The position numbers and the translations under genes were made by a program. The notes below the pieces were generated by a model, which did no database searches, was not told where the DNA came from, and saw nothing but the letters and a program-made list of their open reading frames with translations. DNA of 64,000 bases, taken from Thelonectria olida. Its lineage: Eukaryota > Ascomycota > Sordariomycetes > Hypocreales > Nectriaceae. Positions 43,286-53,955 of the stretch are shown here, piece after piece. The stretch is from assembly GCA_020736575.1 (NCBI GenBank), contig JAGPYM010000056.1, forward strand, positions 62,001-126,000, written 5' to 3'. The stretch's first letter is position 1, and every line of letters starts with the position of its first letter.

Positions 43286-43966
43286 ATGGACACGACAGGC
43301 CCACGACATCCTACCCTCAGCGAGATCCTCTTGGATGTCTCTTCGCCGCCATGGACTCTGCGCGGCTTCATGGCTCATCTCTCCCAACACCGCTGCATGG
43401 AGACTCTCGAATTCACCCTAGACGCCGAAAACCATGCTTCCTTCTATAACCAGCTAGTTGCCAAGAGCCCTATGTCGCGTGATAGAACTGATCGTGTAAA
43501 CTCGTCTTGGCAAAAGTTGATACGAATCTACATCGCTCCTTGTGGACCGCGACAAGTCAATATCTCGGGTCGAGAGCGAGATCACCTCTTGAATCTACCG
43601 TCTGGACCTCACCCCCCTCACCCTTCCGAACTTGATGAGTCTCGCCGAATTATCTACGACCTCATGAACGACTCCCTCCTCGTCCCCTTCCTTGAGTCTG
43701 TTAGTCCCATTCTACACGAAAGTCCGCTTGTGGAGCAGATACGCTCCCCCAACGTTCGTCCCCAACTAAGCGCCGGTTGGGATGCCGCACGATCGGTTCG
43801 CTCGAGACACACCATGGAGTCCGAGGGCTGGGCGGATGACGGCAACAGGAATTCACTCCTCTCCGAGTCGGCCATGCACATATCTCCAGGAGGGTTCTAT
43901 CATGCCGCCGTCGTATATAAGAAATGTTGGAAAAGGGTCGGGCGCCATGCTACGTTGCACCCATAA
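43286..43966 (+). CDS. RGS-domain protein (regulator of G-protein signalling)
   Basis: A single-exon frame of 226 aa. The start MDTTGPRHPTLSEILLDVSS leads into an RGS-like fold: WTLRGFMAHLSQHRCMETLE and FTLDAENHASFYNQL correspond to the first helices, and HPSELDESRRIIYDLMNDSL and VPFLESV to the last helices. RGS proteins accelerate GTP hydrolysis by G-alpha subunits at the plasma membrane. The C-terminal SPGGFYHAAVVYKKCWKRVG resembles, as I recall, the end of short fungal RGS proteins, so the gene appears complete. An upstream in-frame extension to 43058 is possible but looks non-coding. No lesions are visible. Confidence 0.8.
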   Translation: MDTTGPRHPTLSEILLDVSSPPWTLRGFMAHLSQHRCMETLEFTLDAENHASFYNQLVAKSPMSRDRTDRVNSSWQKLIRIYIAPCGPRQVNISGRERDHLLNLPSGPHPPHPSELDESRRIIYDLMNDSLLVPFLESVSPILHESPLVEQIRSPNVRPQLSAGWDAARSVRSRHTMESEGWADDGNRNSLLSESAMHISPGGFYHAAVVYKKCWKRVGRHATLHP

Positions 43967-44362
43967 AAGCTCAAATTTTGCACTCCATATTCTATTGAGC
44001 GGCCTTGAAAACTGCGAAAACGCGAAGAGACGAATATATGAGAGGGGCAAGAGGATCGGTTACAATACGTTCATACCTTTATTAAGGGTCCAAGTTTCGA
44101 TGTTACCTTTGGCGCGTTATATTATATTGCGAAGAAAAGCTATAAAATGACACGCCAAAAGTCTAGCAACAGCTTACAGTGCGTCAGCTTAAATATAAAT
44201 TTAAGATCTTTAATAGATTTATACGTACATGAAACTATATCCAAAAAATTTCTATCATAAAGGGAACTCTTAGAATATTATTCATATCTAACGTAATCCA
44301 TAAGCGAGCGCCGCACTTTCCAGCACTGCTCAGCAATTATCCTCAATTACACCGCCATCACA
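43967..44362. other. Spacer between RGS gene and pogo relic
   Basis: AT-rich sequence with no recognised gene. It may contain the terminal part of the pogo-type element, but I found no convincing inverted ends. Confidence 0.4.
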
Positions 44363-46013
44363 CTAATAATCAACAACAATTACATCGGAAATAGATGAAG
44401 CCGATGATTCTGCAGACTCTGGGCAAGTTCGCGCATTATGCCCAGCTTTATCGCAAGTGCCACAGCGCCGCGATTTTGTACGGGCACTTCCCGCATAACT
44501 ACCATTCTGTTGCCTTTCCCGAAGTGTTTTCTCATCTGCAGCCTTTTGACCCAGCAAATCCTGTGCATCTTGCACAGTAAGTGATCCTCCTAGCCGCACG
44601 CGTGTTCTTTTAGCTCTCCGGCGTTTGCTAAGAGCTTCGTTAGCCTTACGAAGGGAGGAGACCTCCGCTTCTAAGAGGGCCACCCGATGCATTATTGCTT
44701 TTGCGCCTTTCGCAAACTATCAACTGCATTAATCATCGACGTCGGGGAGCTATTTTGGTGATTGGAGATACGAGTCCTGATTAGTTCTGACTGCGAGTTG
44801 GCTTCCAAGGGTTCTGGGGCGTCTTGGGAATCCAAGGGTCAGCTGAGGTCGAAGGGGGTAGGGTAGGTGTTGGAGTCCGTATCCGTACATCTAGTTTGGA
44901 AAGAACCCTTTCCGGGTTGTGCGGCACAAGTCCAGCTCCCATAAAGCCTACCTGTATGTTTTCCTTTGTCATAGAAGCAAAGAAGGCCTCGCGAAATGCG
45001 CAAAGGAACTCGACCTTGCTTACGTGTGTAATATGTGCTCGCTTCAGATCCTCGATCTGTCGACCATACGCCTTCTTCATCGGCCCAAAACACCCAACAT
45101 TTAGCGGCTGGAGGTAATGAGAGGAATGAGAAGGCATGCAGAGTGTAACAATGTTGTGTTCTTTGCAGTAGAGCTCGAAAATGGTGGAGTGGTGGCTCTC
45201 GTGGCCGTCAAGGATCAACAGCCGATGGGTACCTTTCGTACGACTCGCTGTATGCTTGTCGAAGTGCTTGATCCAATCCAGGCCTACTTCGTTGGTAGTC
45301 CAGCCATTGTCTGTAGTTGTGATCACCCAGTCGGCCGGAAGGTTACTCTCTGTGTACCAGTTGGCTAGATGGTACTGCGCGGCCAGGATGATGAATGGCG
45401 GGATGGCCCAGCCTTGCGCATTCACGCCTTGGATCACCGTTGCCCACTCTCGATTGCCGGGCTGTGCCAGCTTGGCCTTGCCACAGCCATCTGAGGTAGT
45501 GACCACCATGCATGCGAAGATGATACCCATCATAAACCCAGTCTCGTCGAAGTTGTAGGTGTCCTCATCTAGTATGCCATACTTGGCTTTGAGGTTCCAT
45601 ACGAGTGCAAACCACTCAGAAATAACCTTTGGATCTTCGCATTTGGCTCTCTGATAATCATATTTCCGAGAAGAACGCATACGGAGCTCTGGCCGGCGTC
45701 TAACGAAGTTGGAGGCCCAGTTCTTGCCAACAGCCGACGCGTCGCGTGTGCGAAGCAGTTGGTTGGCCATATCTTCCACGCCACGTAATCTAGGCGGGAA
45801 AGATCGTGTGCACAGCTCAATCACATACTGGACAATGACCTCTTCTTCTAACTGCGTAAGCTTCCTCGAATTGGGTACAGTATCGTGTCGTGCAGCAGAG
45901 CCATCCCGTCGTCGGCGAATGATCTTCGCTGCGGCCCGTATGCTTAGATTTTGGTCTTTCTGAATAGCTTCGAGAACTAGATTCACCCTGGCTTCGTACG
46001 GAACCGAAGACAT
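44363..46013 (-). pseudogene. Pogo-type transposase with zinc knuckle, mutated catalytic Asp
   Basis: From ATG 46013 on the minus strand, 410 codons are open (46013-44781). They contain an N-terminal HTH, a CENP-B HTH (PPRLRGVEDMANQLL) and a DDE core with D in YNFDETGFMMG and D in LLILDGHESHHS. The third catalytic position reads QPLNVGCFGPMKKAYG, with Asn instead of Asp (GAT to AAT). After two frameshifts near 44800 and 44715 the last part is read in 44692-44363. It has a coiled coil (LLEAEVSSLRKANEALSKRR) and a CCHC knuckle (CGTCDKAGHNARTC). The related relic at 58345-59259 shows the intact layout. Both the frameshifts and D-to-N make this copy inactive. Confidence 0.85.
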
Positions 46014-46651
46014 GTCTTATTGTGGCGGTTTTTTGGGTGTTTAATGTAGAATGGATTACGTTATTTTTATTTTTCTACGTATTAACTAACTAACACTACA
46101 TAATAGTAAAGGCTATTAGTTATGCTAGAATTCTCGCAAAGTATTCTTGCCATCTGCAACGCCTCCACGCCTAAGCTGGCTGCCTATGGCTCGTCCCTGA
46201 AAAAGTGACACATCCATAATTCCATGCCAAGGTCAAGTGTGTCGCCGCTAGGGGACGAGTCCACAACCGTCTTACGCAGGCATCGCCCGCACGCCGCCAA
46301 CGAGCCAGCCGAGCAACGTCAGGACTCTGTCATCGATGCGCATGACACTCTAAGCCGGCCGCTAGCAGAACCGACCAGGCGAGACGCCATGCATGTATAG
46401 GATACTTATGATGTCTACCGATTTCATGGGAAATTGCGAGTACAGATTTGACATTTGTAATCCTTGTGGCCTGTATTGCTGCAGACCACTACTGTTAGCT
46501 TGGGCTTGGATTAGGTGACATCATAGTTTTCTCGCCCAAGGATACGGCCCCTTATGCCGCATATGAACGGGCCAAATCAAGCAATTATATGATCAGATTT
46601 GTGGCACCTAGAATTTAATCGATTCATAAAATAGACCCTGCCATCTTCAGC
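46014..46651. other. Upstream of the RING-H2 gene
   Basis: No gene recognised. It combines the 5' side of the pogo relic with the presumed promoter of the RING-H2 gene. Confidence 0.45.
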
Positions 46652-47259
46652 ATGGTAATCGTTATTCCTACAGTTACATCCGACGAGACTCACAAGCACT
46701 TGCCGCCAACCACGGACTCGCCGTTGGCACTCGTCTTCCTCGCCATCTACGTCCTAGGACTAACGTTTTATGTGATGTTTGTTCCCCGCCCTCATGAACT
46801 AGGTGGTAATATATGCTGAGGTACACCAAGATATTGGCTTGGGAGATCTTACAGGCATCGAAGGCGAGATGCAGTGGCCGCGGGATACGGGACTATGTCC
46901 AGCGACGATAGGTCTGAGTTGATCAGCGACGACAGTTCTGAGCCGGTGATGCTGGACCTGGACCAAGTTGCCCCAGCACGAACTTACAAGCAGTGGAAGG
47001 CCGAATCGAATGATGCGGCGAACATCGCATCCGGTTGTGATGCCTGGTGGGCACGCGAGTCTAATACTACGTCAACTCCATTTTCTGACTACTTTTCAGT
47101 ACAATTTGTTTGGAGCCAATGCTGGACGAGGACGTAATCCGTCATTTACGATGCGGCCACTTCTTTCACTCAAGTTGCTTCAGTCAATGGTTATTTAGAC
47201 GCCACTACACCTGTCCTGTATGTAAATCATGGATCACAGCCGACCAGTTAAACTCGTGA
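46652..47259 (+). pseudogene. Membrane-anchored RING-H2 protein with an internal stop
   Basis: ATG 46652 opens a frame with one hydrophobic helix (LALVFLAIYVLGLTFYVMFV), then RPHELGGNIC and TGA at 46817-46819. The same frame continues as RHRRRDAVAAGYGTMSSDDR to DAC at 47046. A 53-bp intron (47047-47099, GTGGGC to TTTCAG) joins it to a RING-H2 finger: C-T-I-C, then CGHFFHSSC, then CPVC, ending at TGA 47257-47259. This layout (one helix, acidic linker, C-terminal RING-H2) is that of fungal membrane-bound E3 ubiquitin ligases. No GT-AG intron in the right phase removes the TGA, so it is either a nonsense change (CGA to TGA) or an intron I failed to place. All eight metal ligands are present. Confidence 0.6.
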
Positions 47260-47641
47260 AGGACTGCCGAGAAAATCGAACGCTTCGTGAAAGCAACGGT
47301 CAAACGGCTTCTACTTATACGTGGTGCTTTTCCCAAACCTCTCCGTAGTTCACCAAAATGCTTACCCCCAATCCACTTAGCTACACCATTTATAAATAGA
47401 CGTCGAAGGGATTCACGTCAACCCCGACCTACCTACGTAAAGGACTCTCGGCTTCACTAAGTCAAACACGACCTCCTCTATTCGTACTTTACCCAGTATC
47501 TGCTGGATCGCGTTTATCCGTCAACTCGACAGATTTTAACCATATCCAGTTCACGCTCTCCCAGATTTAGGGCGGCTATGGGGATGGTTCCCCCTTCAGA
47601 GTTTCTCTGAGATATTTATTGGTAATATGCTGCCCCAATTC
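47260..47641. other. Spacer with the second copy of a diverged repeat
   Basis: About 47470-47640 resembles 21440-21590 in the same orientation. No protein family is recognised. Confidence 0.4.
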
Positions 47642-48384
47642 GGCGCCGTCTAGGCGCACAGGTCCATACAGTCACAGGCCGGCGACTGATACATGGGCAC
47701 CCTGCTTTGGATATTTGGGCTCACAGGCCCGTACACTTAGTCAGCAACACCCACTGTAATATTTCTGCTTCACCGCTGACCGCTTGTACCCATCCATCAC
47801 AACTATCATCACTGCAATCAACAAAATGGATTCCAATCCAGCTTCTTTCCCTCATGATAGTCTTCCTCCTCAGCGGTGGTACGTATCGAAAGAAGATTTA
47901 TTTATAGATATTAGTATATGGGCGGCAACTAGAGGCTTTACATTTATCACACGAAGGTCGACTATTGGCAAGTCTGGTCGACCTACAGTTACATACTCAT
48001 GCAATCAGTTCCGTTCTAGCTGCCAATTTTCAATACTAGCAAAGGAAGAATGGAGCGAAGGTTAGCTTCTTAAACACTGGACTGAAGCCCGATTTTCTCA
48101 ACACAATCGCGAGCTATATCAACATAAATCGGGTCAAGACGAGCCTCAAGACACGCTTCAAGACGAGCCTTTAGGGGCAAAGAGACCACCTACATGTAGC
48201 AAGTGTCATATAAACGGCCACAGAAGAGGTGCAAAAGGTTGCCCGCATAAATACAAAAGCAGCCCTTGATAGTTGTGATGGATGGGTACAAGCGGTCAGC
48301 GGTGAAGCAGAAATATTACAGTGGGTGTTGCTGGCTAAGTGTACGGGCCTGTGACTGTATGGACCTGTGCGCCTAGACGGCGCC
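47642..48384 (+). mobile_element. Deletion derivative of a Mutator-like element
   Basis: Inverted ends of 117 bp begin GGCGCCGTCTAGGCGCACAG. The left end (47642-47807) matches the right end (48268-48384) almost perfectly except for a 49-bp insertion that ends in a repeat of CACAGGCC. Between the ends only about 440 bp remain, encoding the two extremities of a Mutator-like transposase. Long inverted ends fit the Mutator-like superfamily. No clean 9-bp target duplication was seen. Confidence 0.85.
47826..48269 (+). pseudogene. Mutator-like transposase reduced to its N- and C-terminal tips
   Basis: ATG 47826 opens MDSNPASFPHDSLPPQRWYV and EDLFIDISIWAATRGFTFI, the FAR1/WRKY-GCM1-like DNA-binding start of fungal Mutator-like transposases, continuing to SCQFSILAKEEWSEG. 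A TAG (48063-48065) stands where relatives have Trp. The same frame then gives LLKHWTEARFSQHNREL and, within 20 residues, the C-terminal zinc knuckle PPTCSKCHINGHRRG ending at TGA 48267-48269. The whole catalytic core (several hundred residues) is deleted. The coding frame survives the deletion, leaving a potential 147-codon DNA-binding protein but for the one stop. Confidence 0.75.
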
Positions 48385-48520
48385 AACCGTGGATGGATTG
48401 AGTACATAACAACAGGTCTCGTGGATTGACGTTGACGTGAATTGAAGTCAATATATTGATCAATACCGTGGAAGTCGTGGATTGATTCCCCACCCTGAAT
48501 ACTAAGTTTCCATCATCCTG

Positions 48521-49000
48521 TTAAAGCATCATAAAACTTACCGACATAGACATAACCAGTATCCTAACAGCTTTCGCGGGCACACCGAAAAACATTAACG
48601 TAAATAGCAAATTCGCCAACGTTGAGTTCGCATTCCCAAACGACTGGAACATGCTCCCCCTCATCTGGAAGCCGGGTGGCGTGGCAAACATAGACACCAA
48701 CAGCAAGATCCACCACACCAGCGTCACCAACGTAAACCCAATCGTCGAATACCGTAGAGCCCGGATGCTCCAGAGGTTGTATGGCGACACAGCAGGGCCA
48801 TCCGGCGCCAAGAGGTTTCCTCGGCGTGAGTTCCCCCGGTTCGGCTGCAAGCGGGTGTGCTCGTCTGGGGGAGGGGCCTGATCCGCGTCCTCTGGTTCCT
48901 GGCCATCCTCCTCCGGCCTATTATCTTGCCTCGAAGAGAAAGAAGGAGGGTGAACCCTCGTTCTTCGTGATAATATGTAGTCGCGATCGATGGGTGTCAA
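48521..49000 (-). CDS. Fungal multi-pass membrane protein, N-terminal exon only
   Basis: From ATG 49000 on the minus strand the frame has a polar, Pro/Asp-rich N-terminus (RQDNRPEEDGQEPEDADQAP), then NLWSIRALRYSTIGFTLVTL leading into helix 1, a loop with TPPGFQMRGSMFQSF, and helix 2 (ANLLFTLMFFGVPAKAVRIL). It reaches a strong donor, GTAAGT, right after VMSMS. The expected further exons (helices) are not recognisable before the Mutator-like derivative at 48384, so the gene is either cut short there or its remaining exons escape me. It resembles fungal integral membrane proteins of unknown function. Confidence 0.55.
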   Translation of the reverse strand: MTPIDRDYILSRRTRVHPPSFSSRQDNRPEEDGQEPEDADQAPPPDEHTRLQPNRGNSRRGNLLAPDGPAVSPYNLWSIRALRYSTIGFTLVTLVWWILLLVSMFATPPGFQMRGSMFQSFGNANSTLANLLFTLMFFGVPAKAVRILVMSMSVSFMML

Positions 49001-49787
49001 AGTAACCCTACATAAGCTGCTTGGATCGGTATCAAGGGCAGCTGACCGTAACGTTATCTCTCTCTCCTAGCTCAAAAAAATAGGAATTCTAAAAGTCGTG
49101 AAATGAAAACCCCTTATCCAGGGTCAGCTCGCGATAGAGCTCTAATATACCTTCACTCTCTCATACGTCATCAAAGTATAGTACGTCATATCCAGCCGGC
49201 ATCAGCAGGTGTGTGGGTTTTGACTCCTCATCGAAAGGGATTTATGTACGCAAAAAATAAAACCCCCCCTTCTTTTTTTTCTCGTTTCAGAAGCGGGCAA
49301 TCGTTACGTAGCTGCCATTCAATTAAGAGATGCCAAGGACGCGATCGGGCAACACCGCTCCGCCTTGATGAAACAGCCCCTCCGAAGCGCCTCGATGAGA
49401 TGGCTCAAACCAATGAGGCTTTTGTCTCAGGCACCACTTGATCGGCGATAAACCCGTATACCAGGGCACTACGGAGCACTCCGTAAGACCTTATTGGTCA
49501 ACGCCACGGTCGAGACTATTTCGTAGTGGGGACATGATCAAACCTCGCGGGAGGTCCTGCAGCCGGGGGTCCTTTCATGATCACACGACGAGCGATGATG
49601 GATCGTGATGTGTCTAGGGGAAGCTTCTATATTGGTGTGTGTGTATTGTATTTTACATGTTTTCTCAGAGACTTGTCTATGACGACACGTACGTCGTCCA
49701 TCTTTTAACAGTATATTCGAACGGATGTGCCGGCTTCCCTCAGGGCCGTTCGTATGACCAAACGCAAGCAAATATCACCACCAAGAC
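49001..49787. other. Left flank of hAT copy 2, no gene recognised
   Basis: Unassigned sequence. Its right edge reads ACCAAGAC (49780-49787), the exact reverse complement of the GTCTTGGT beside hAT copy 1, which is the basis of the inversion inference. Confidence 0.5.
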
Positions 49788-52700
49788 CAGCGCTGCCCTC
49801 AAATCAAACAAATCAAATCCGGGGTCATATTTGAGATATTTGGCAACCCTCAACGCTGGATTTGTTGATTGAAATATTTATTCAAATATTTCAAATATTT
49901 CAAATCTTACCCTCTATGCTCTCCATGCTACTATGTCCAATCTCCCACTTGACCTCGTCTCCCCCACTTGCTGTCGCCCCCAGCTTCACCGCACCATGTC
50001 TGACCCAATTCTTCAGGCATTGCAACTTCTCCAATGTTTCCGTCGTCATCGAAAGCCTCTGCGACGTCAGCGTCAACTTGGCGAGGCTGAACGACCTCTC
50101 GCAATCAGTTGCCATCGCCGGTATCGCGAGTATATCGAGAGCCAACTGGCTGACCATCGGGAATTGTCCCTGGTGAGTCATCCACCACTCGATTGGATCC
50201 TCAGTCTCTTGCGGCTCTAGCCGCAGATACCGCTCAAGCTCACTTCCCATCACTGTAGTCTTCGCTGTCCTGCTCTTCACCCACTGCTTGAACATACTGT
50301 CTACCGGCGTTCTCTGCGGCACGCTTGGGGATGCCGTAGTCTCAACAATTGCCCCTCGCTGCTCGTCCACCGGCCGGTTGCAGCGGTACCAGCGGTCCAG
50401 GTAGTCAGATAGTCCAATTTTGGCGTCCCTCACCCACACAAGCTGTTCTTCCGACGCCCAATTCACCTCCAGATAGCTCATGCCCAGTGATGGGTGGAGA
50501 ATGATGGATGCGGCAAACAACGGTGACTCTCCAAGCTTGGTATAGTATTCATTGAGTTTCTGCCAGGCGGTGATGATGGAGAGTCTCAGATAGCATCGGT
50601 GATCCTTTCCCATGTCGTCAACTCCCGATGATCCTGATGGCTTGCCTAATCCATCATCACATTGTCCCGAGCCACGACCTGGCAAGGAGCTTTGCATTGA
50701 CTTTCGCGGATGTATGTCCATCTCGCAATCCCTAAATCTAGCAGGAAGCTGCCGATTTCGGTCTGGTCGCCCTCGGGCTAGCTCGACCTGCGAGTTGGTA
50801 TTCTCTCCGGCTGCCTCGTCTGGAACAGCATGATAGAATAGCTTCCGATCCTCAAGGTGTTCCAGCAAGTATTCCATGCCTGTCATCACCTCCCAGAGTC
50901 GTCCATTACCTCCCTCGCTGCCCCAACCCTGCGTTCTCATAGTTTGCAGGTAGAATGGCTCAAGGATATGTTTGATTTCTGCCAAAAGTCTCCAGTCATC
51001 CCCCTTCAACATGTCGGCCTCGGGTAGCCATTTCTCCACCTCTGGATGGACCAAGAACGCCCTGATGTCTCCCTGCTTGACGAGCGCTCGAGAGATCATG
51101 AGATAAGTGGAGTTCCATCTCGTGTCGTTGTTCATGACGACCTCTAGCTCTGCCGTCGACTCACTCGCCAGGAGATATTCTTGTGCTTCGTCGTTCTCGC
51201 GTGAGATCCTCTTAAAGAGCTCACACCTCTGAGGGGAAGATCTGATGAACTTGACAACATTGTGGAGCTTTCCCACCGGCCCTTTCTTTCTCCAGTGTCG
51301 TAGGTCATCCTCGCGCCGGCCGAGAAGGTCGAAGACCTGCGATTCGGCCTCGAAAGCCTCGAAATCTTCGCCGTAGAGGAAAGCACGAGCAACCAGGTTC
51401 AAGATATGTCCATAGCAGCGCATACGTCTGGCCCGAACGTCCGCCGGGCCCATCTCTGCGTCGAGATCTCCGTAGAAGTTCAGAAGACAGCTATCGTTCG
51501 AAGATGCGTTGTCCGAGGTCACTGTTCCAACTCGATCCTCTATCCTCCATTCACGCACAACTTGCCCAAGCGTCACCGCGAGATTTTCCCCGCTGTGACA
51601 TCCGAGCTGACGACGGAGTGCCAGTAGGCGCGACTGGTGCTTGCCCTGGCGGTCAAGAAAATGAGCTGTGACTGCCATGACAGCGTGCCGATTGGGTGAT
51701 GTCCACAGGTCGAACCCTAGATGGATTCTGGTAAGGGCATCTGAGAGCTCCTGCTTGACCTCATCCTTCTTAGACTCGTACATGTCATCCAGCAAACGGC
51801 CCATCGATTGCCGGCTCCATGGTATCTGGTCAGATAGGTGAGGGTCAAGTTGCCAGGCGAGTTGCTGAAAGAATGTATCGCTAAAGAAAGAAAAAGGAAC
51901 ATTGGTGTTGATCAGAAGTCCTAGGCTCAGTTCTCGGATCATCTTGACTCTAGCACGCGGTACGGCGCTGTAGTGCAAGCGCCGTCGCTTGGGCCGTTCA
52001 GATTCATCGGTTGACGGGTCTGTGTCGGCGCCTTGACTGCTCTCGAAGATCCTGTGGGACCTACATGTGGTCAATGATGCTCAAGCTCGCGACGTCACAT
52101 TCTCATACTTGCGGAGGTGGTCAGCTGCCGAACTCGTAGCAGCAGCGGCGAAGAACTCGGGCTGACTCTTCGCGTCGCACAAACGACAGGCCCAGTAAGG
52201 ACTCAACGGACTGTCGTTAGTGTCGATCTCAACGAGAAAAAATCCATGGCGCTTGATCCAGCTCTTCCGGCCCTTCGAGCCTTTCCGGGACAAGGACTCT
52301 TCCAAAACATATCGTTTGTTCCTCCATCCTGCTCGCGGAAGATCTGCAACAGTAGGGTGGTCTGGTGAAGCCACCCGCGTCGTCAGCTCGAATTGACTTG
52401 CCAGATTTCTCGGTGGGCGGAGAAGAGCAAAGGCGGAGGGTGGAGAAGGAAGCATGATGTCGTTGGATTCCATCGGGTTAGGCGTCGATCGGTAAGGAAT
52501 GGCACGCGTCGAGGAGAGGTAAACAGACTGGCACCGACGCGGTTTGATGTTGTAGGGGCGAGGGACGTGAAAGTTAAGAAGCTACCTTCTCTTTAGCCAG
52601 CTTGAAGGCCCTGCTGGGGGTAGCACACTAATGAAAGGTGTGAGTAATGACTCTGATTGGCCAGATCCGCTCACCAGGCCCTGACATCCACCAGGTTCCG

Positions 52701-52889
52701 GGTAAGCTGCAAAGACACGCTCGACAGCCTGGCAGATTCGACCATTAATCATATATCATGTATCAAATATATCAAATGTTATTTCAAATCCAGAGTTTTG
52801 GATTTGTTTGATTTGAAATAAGATTTTGGCATATTTGATTGATTTGTTTGGCAGTTTGTTTGATTGCATTTGATCTGTGGGCAGCGCTG
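49788..52889 (-). mobile_element. hAT transposon, copy 2 (inverted)
   Basis: This 3102-bp element appears identical to 21883-24984 but lies in reverse orientation: every position p of copy 1 corresponds to 74772 minus p. The flanks are ACCAAGAC (left) and TGCCTGAG (right), with no duplication between them. It encodes the same intact transposase. Confidence 0.95.
49900..52473 (-). CDS. hAT-family transposase, copy 2
   Basis: Two exons on the minus strand, 52473-52109 and 52060-49900, encode the same 841-aa protein as copy 1, with BED finger, RNase H-like core and C-terminal dimerisation domain and no visible lesion. See copy 1 for the motifs. The two proteins are the same over every segment compared, so either copy could supply transposase for both. 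Confidence 0.93.
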
Positions 52890-53955
52890 TGCCTGAGCTC
52901 TCAACATGCAGGTAAAGACAATGTCATAGACTAGGAGAAGAATTTTGAGAGCTTTACTCTGCGAAAGTGCGCCAGTGGCTATTGTTCATCGTCAACTGTG
53001 AAACTGGGGGATTCTCTTGTGGAGGCTGAGCGCAGCTATCGGCGCCCAGTGCGCCAGTGCGCGATTGGTTTCCAAAGCATGCGTCAGAGGGTGTGGGTGG
53101 CTGCCCTGAGCAGGGGTAGCGCCTACACCGATTACCGAACCAACAGGCTCGACAGGCTAGACGTCCAACCGCAGTCGCTCCAATGAGGCTCTTGGAGGGT
53201 CGGTAGGCAGGCCTAAATTCCCCCCCATCAGCTCCAGGAGACGAACTCGCTCCACTTGCCGTCACAGACCCGGACCTGCCAGGCTGGAACTCGACACGAC
53301 AAGAGACCTAGCACCTAGCAAACACGCGGACAGATCAGACTCTGGGCCGAGCAAAATGTCTCTAGCTTCTTTCCTCTGGTATCCCCATCTTGCTGAAGCA
53401 AAGGCGTCATTGCTCCTCGACCAAAACACGGGACATGACAGTGTCTCATAGGCGCCGGTCTTAGTCTTAAGGGACCCTTTGTCCCCGTATCCGTCTCCGT
53501 CCCGATCCCCATGCGATTGGACAACGCCCGAGCTATAAACGCTTGACCCCTGACGATTCTACAATTGGGCGGGCATTGTCACTTTGAGGCTTGGCCAGCA
53601 ACCTAAACGGGTGACAGCCTCTTCCAGATGGATGGATGGAGGGAGGGATGGGAATGCTAATGGGGGAGGGGAATCGGGAATGAGATGGATGGGGTGGGAG
53701 GGGAATGGAGAGAGGGAAGGGGAGCTGCGCCGTCTCCAAGGTCTGCGCGGAGTCTCCAGTGGGGCAGCGCATCCGTTGACCATTCATTCGGCATGGTCGG
53801 CTGCGACAGTGTCTCACTGGCCTCCGCGTTCATTAGTAGACGAAAATCTTTAAATCGACCTGATCCCCCGCTTTTTACTGCGATACTGCGACGACCAAAG
53901 AACTTCAAACAGGCATCCACATCGCTCCCGAACTCGTGGCATTTAGTTCGATCAC
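52890..53955. other. Region between hAT copy 2 and the Zn2Cys6 chimera
   Basis: No gene recognised. It contains the purine tract listed separately and the presumed promoter of the chimeric gene. Confidence 0.45.
53622..53728 (+). repeat. Purine-rich tract of about 100 bases
   Basis: The plus strand consists almost wholly of G and A with scattered T, built from GATGGATGGA, GGGAGGGATGGGAATG and GGGAGGGGAA units. The many GGG runs could form four-stranded or triplex structures. It lies about 230-330 bp upstream of the Zn2Cys6 chimera. Confidence 0.8.

Noticed and set aside
46014..46260. Inverted ends for the pogo relic at 44-46 kb
   Set aside because: I compared the flanks with 44040-44340 and found no convincing inverted repeat or TA-flanked boundary.
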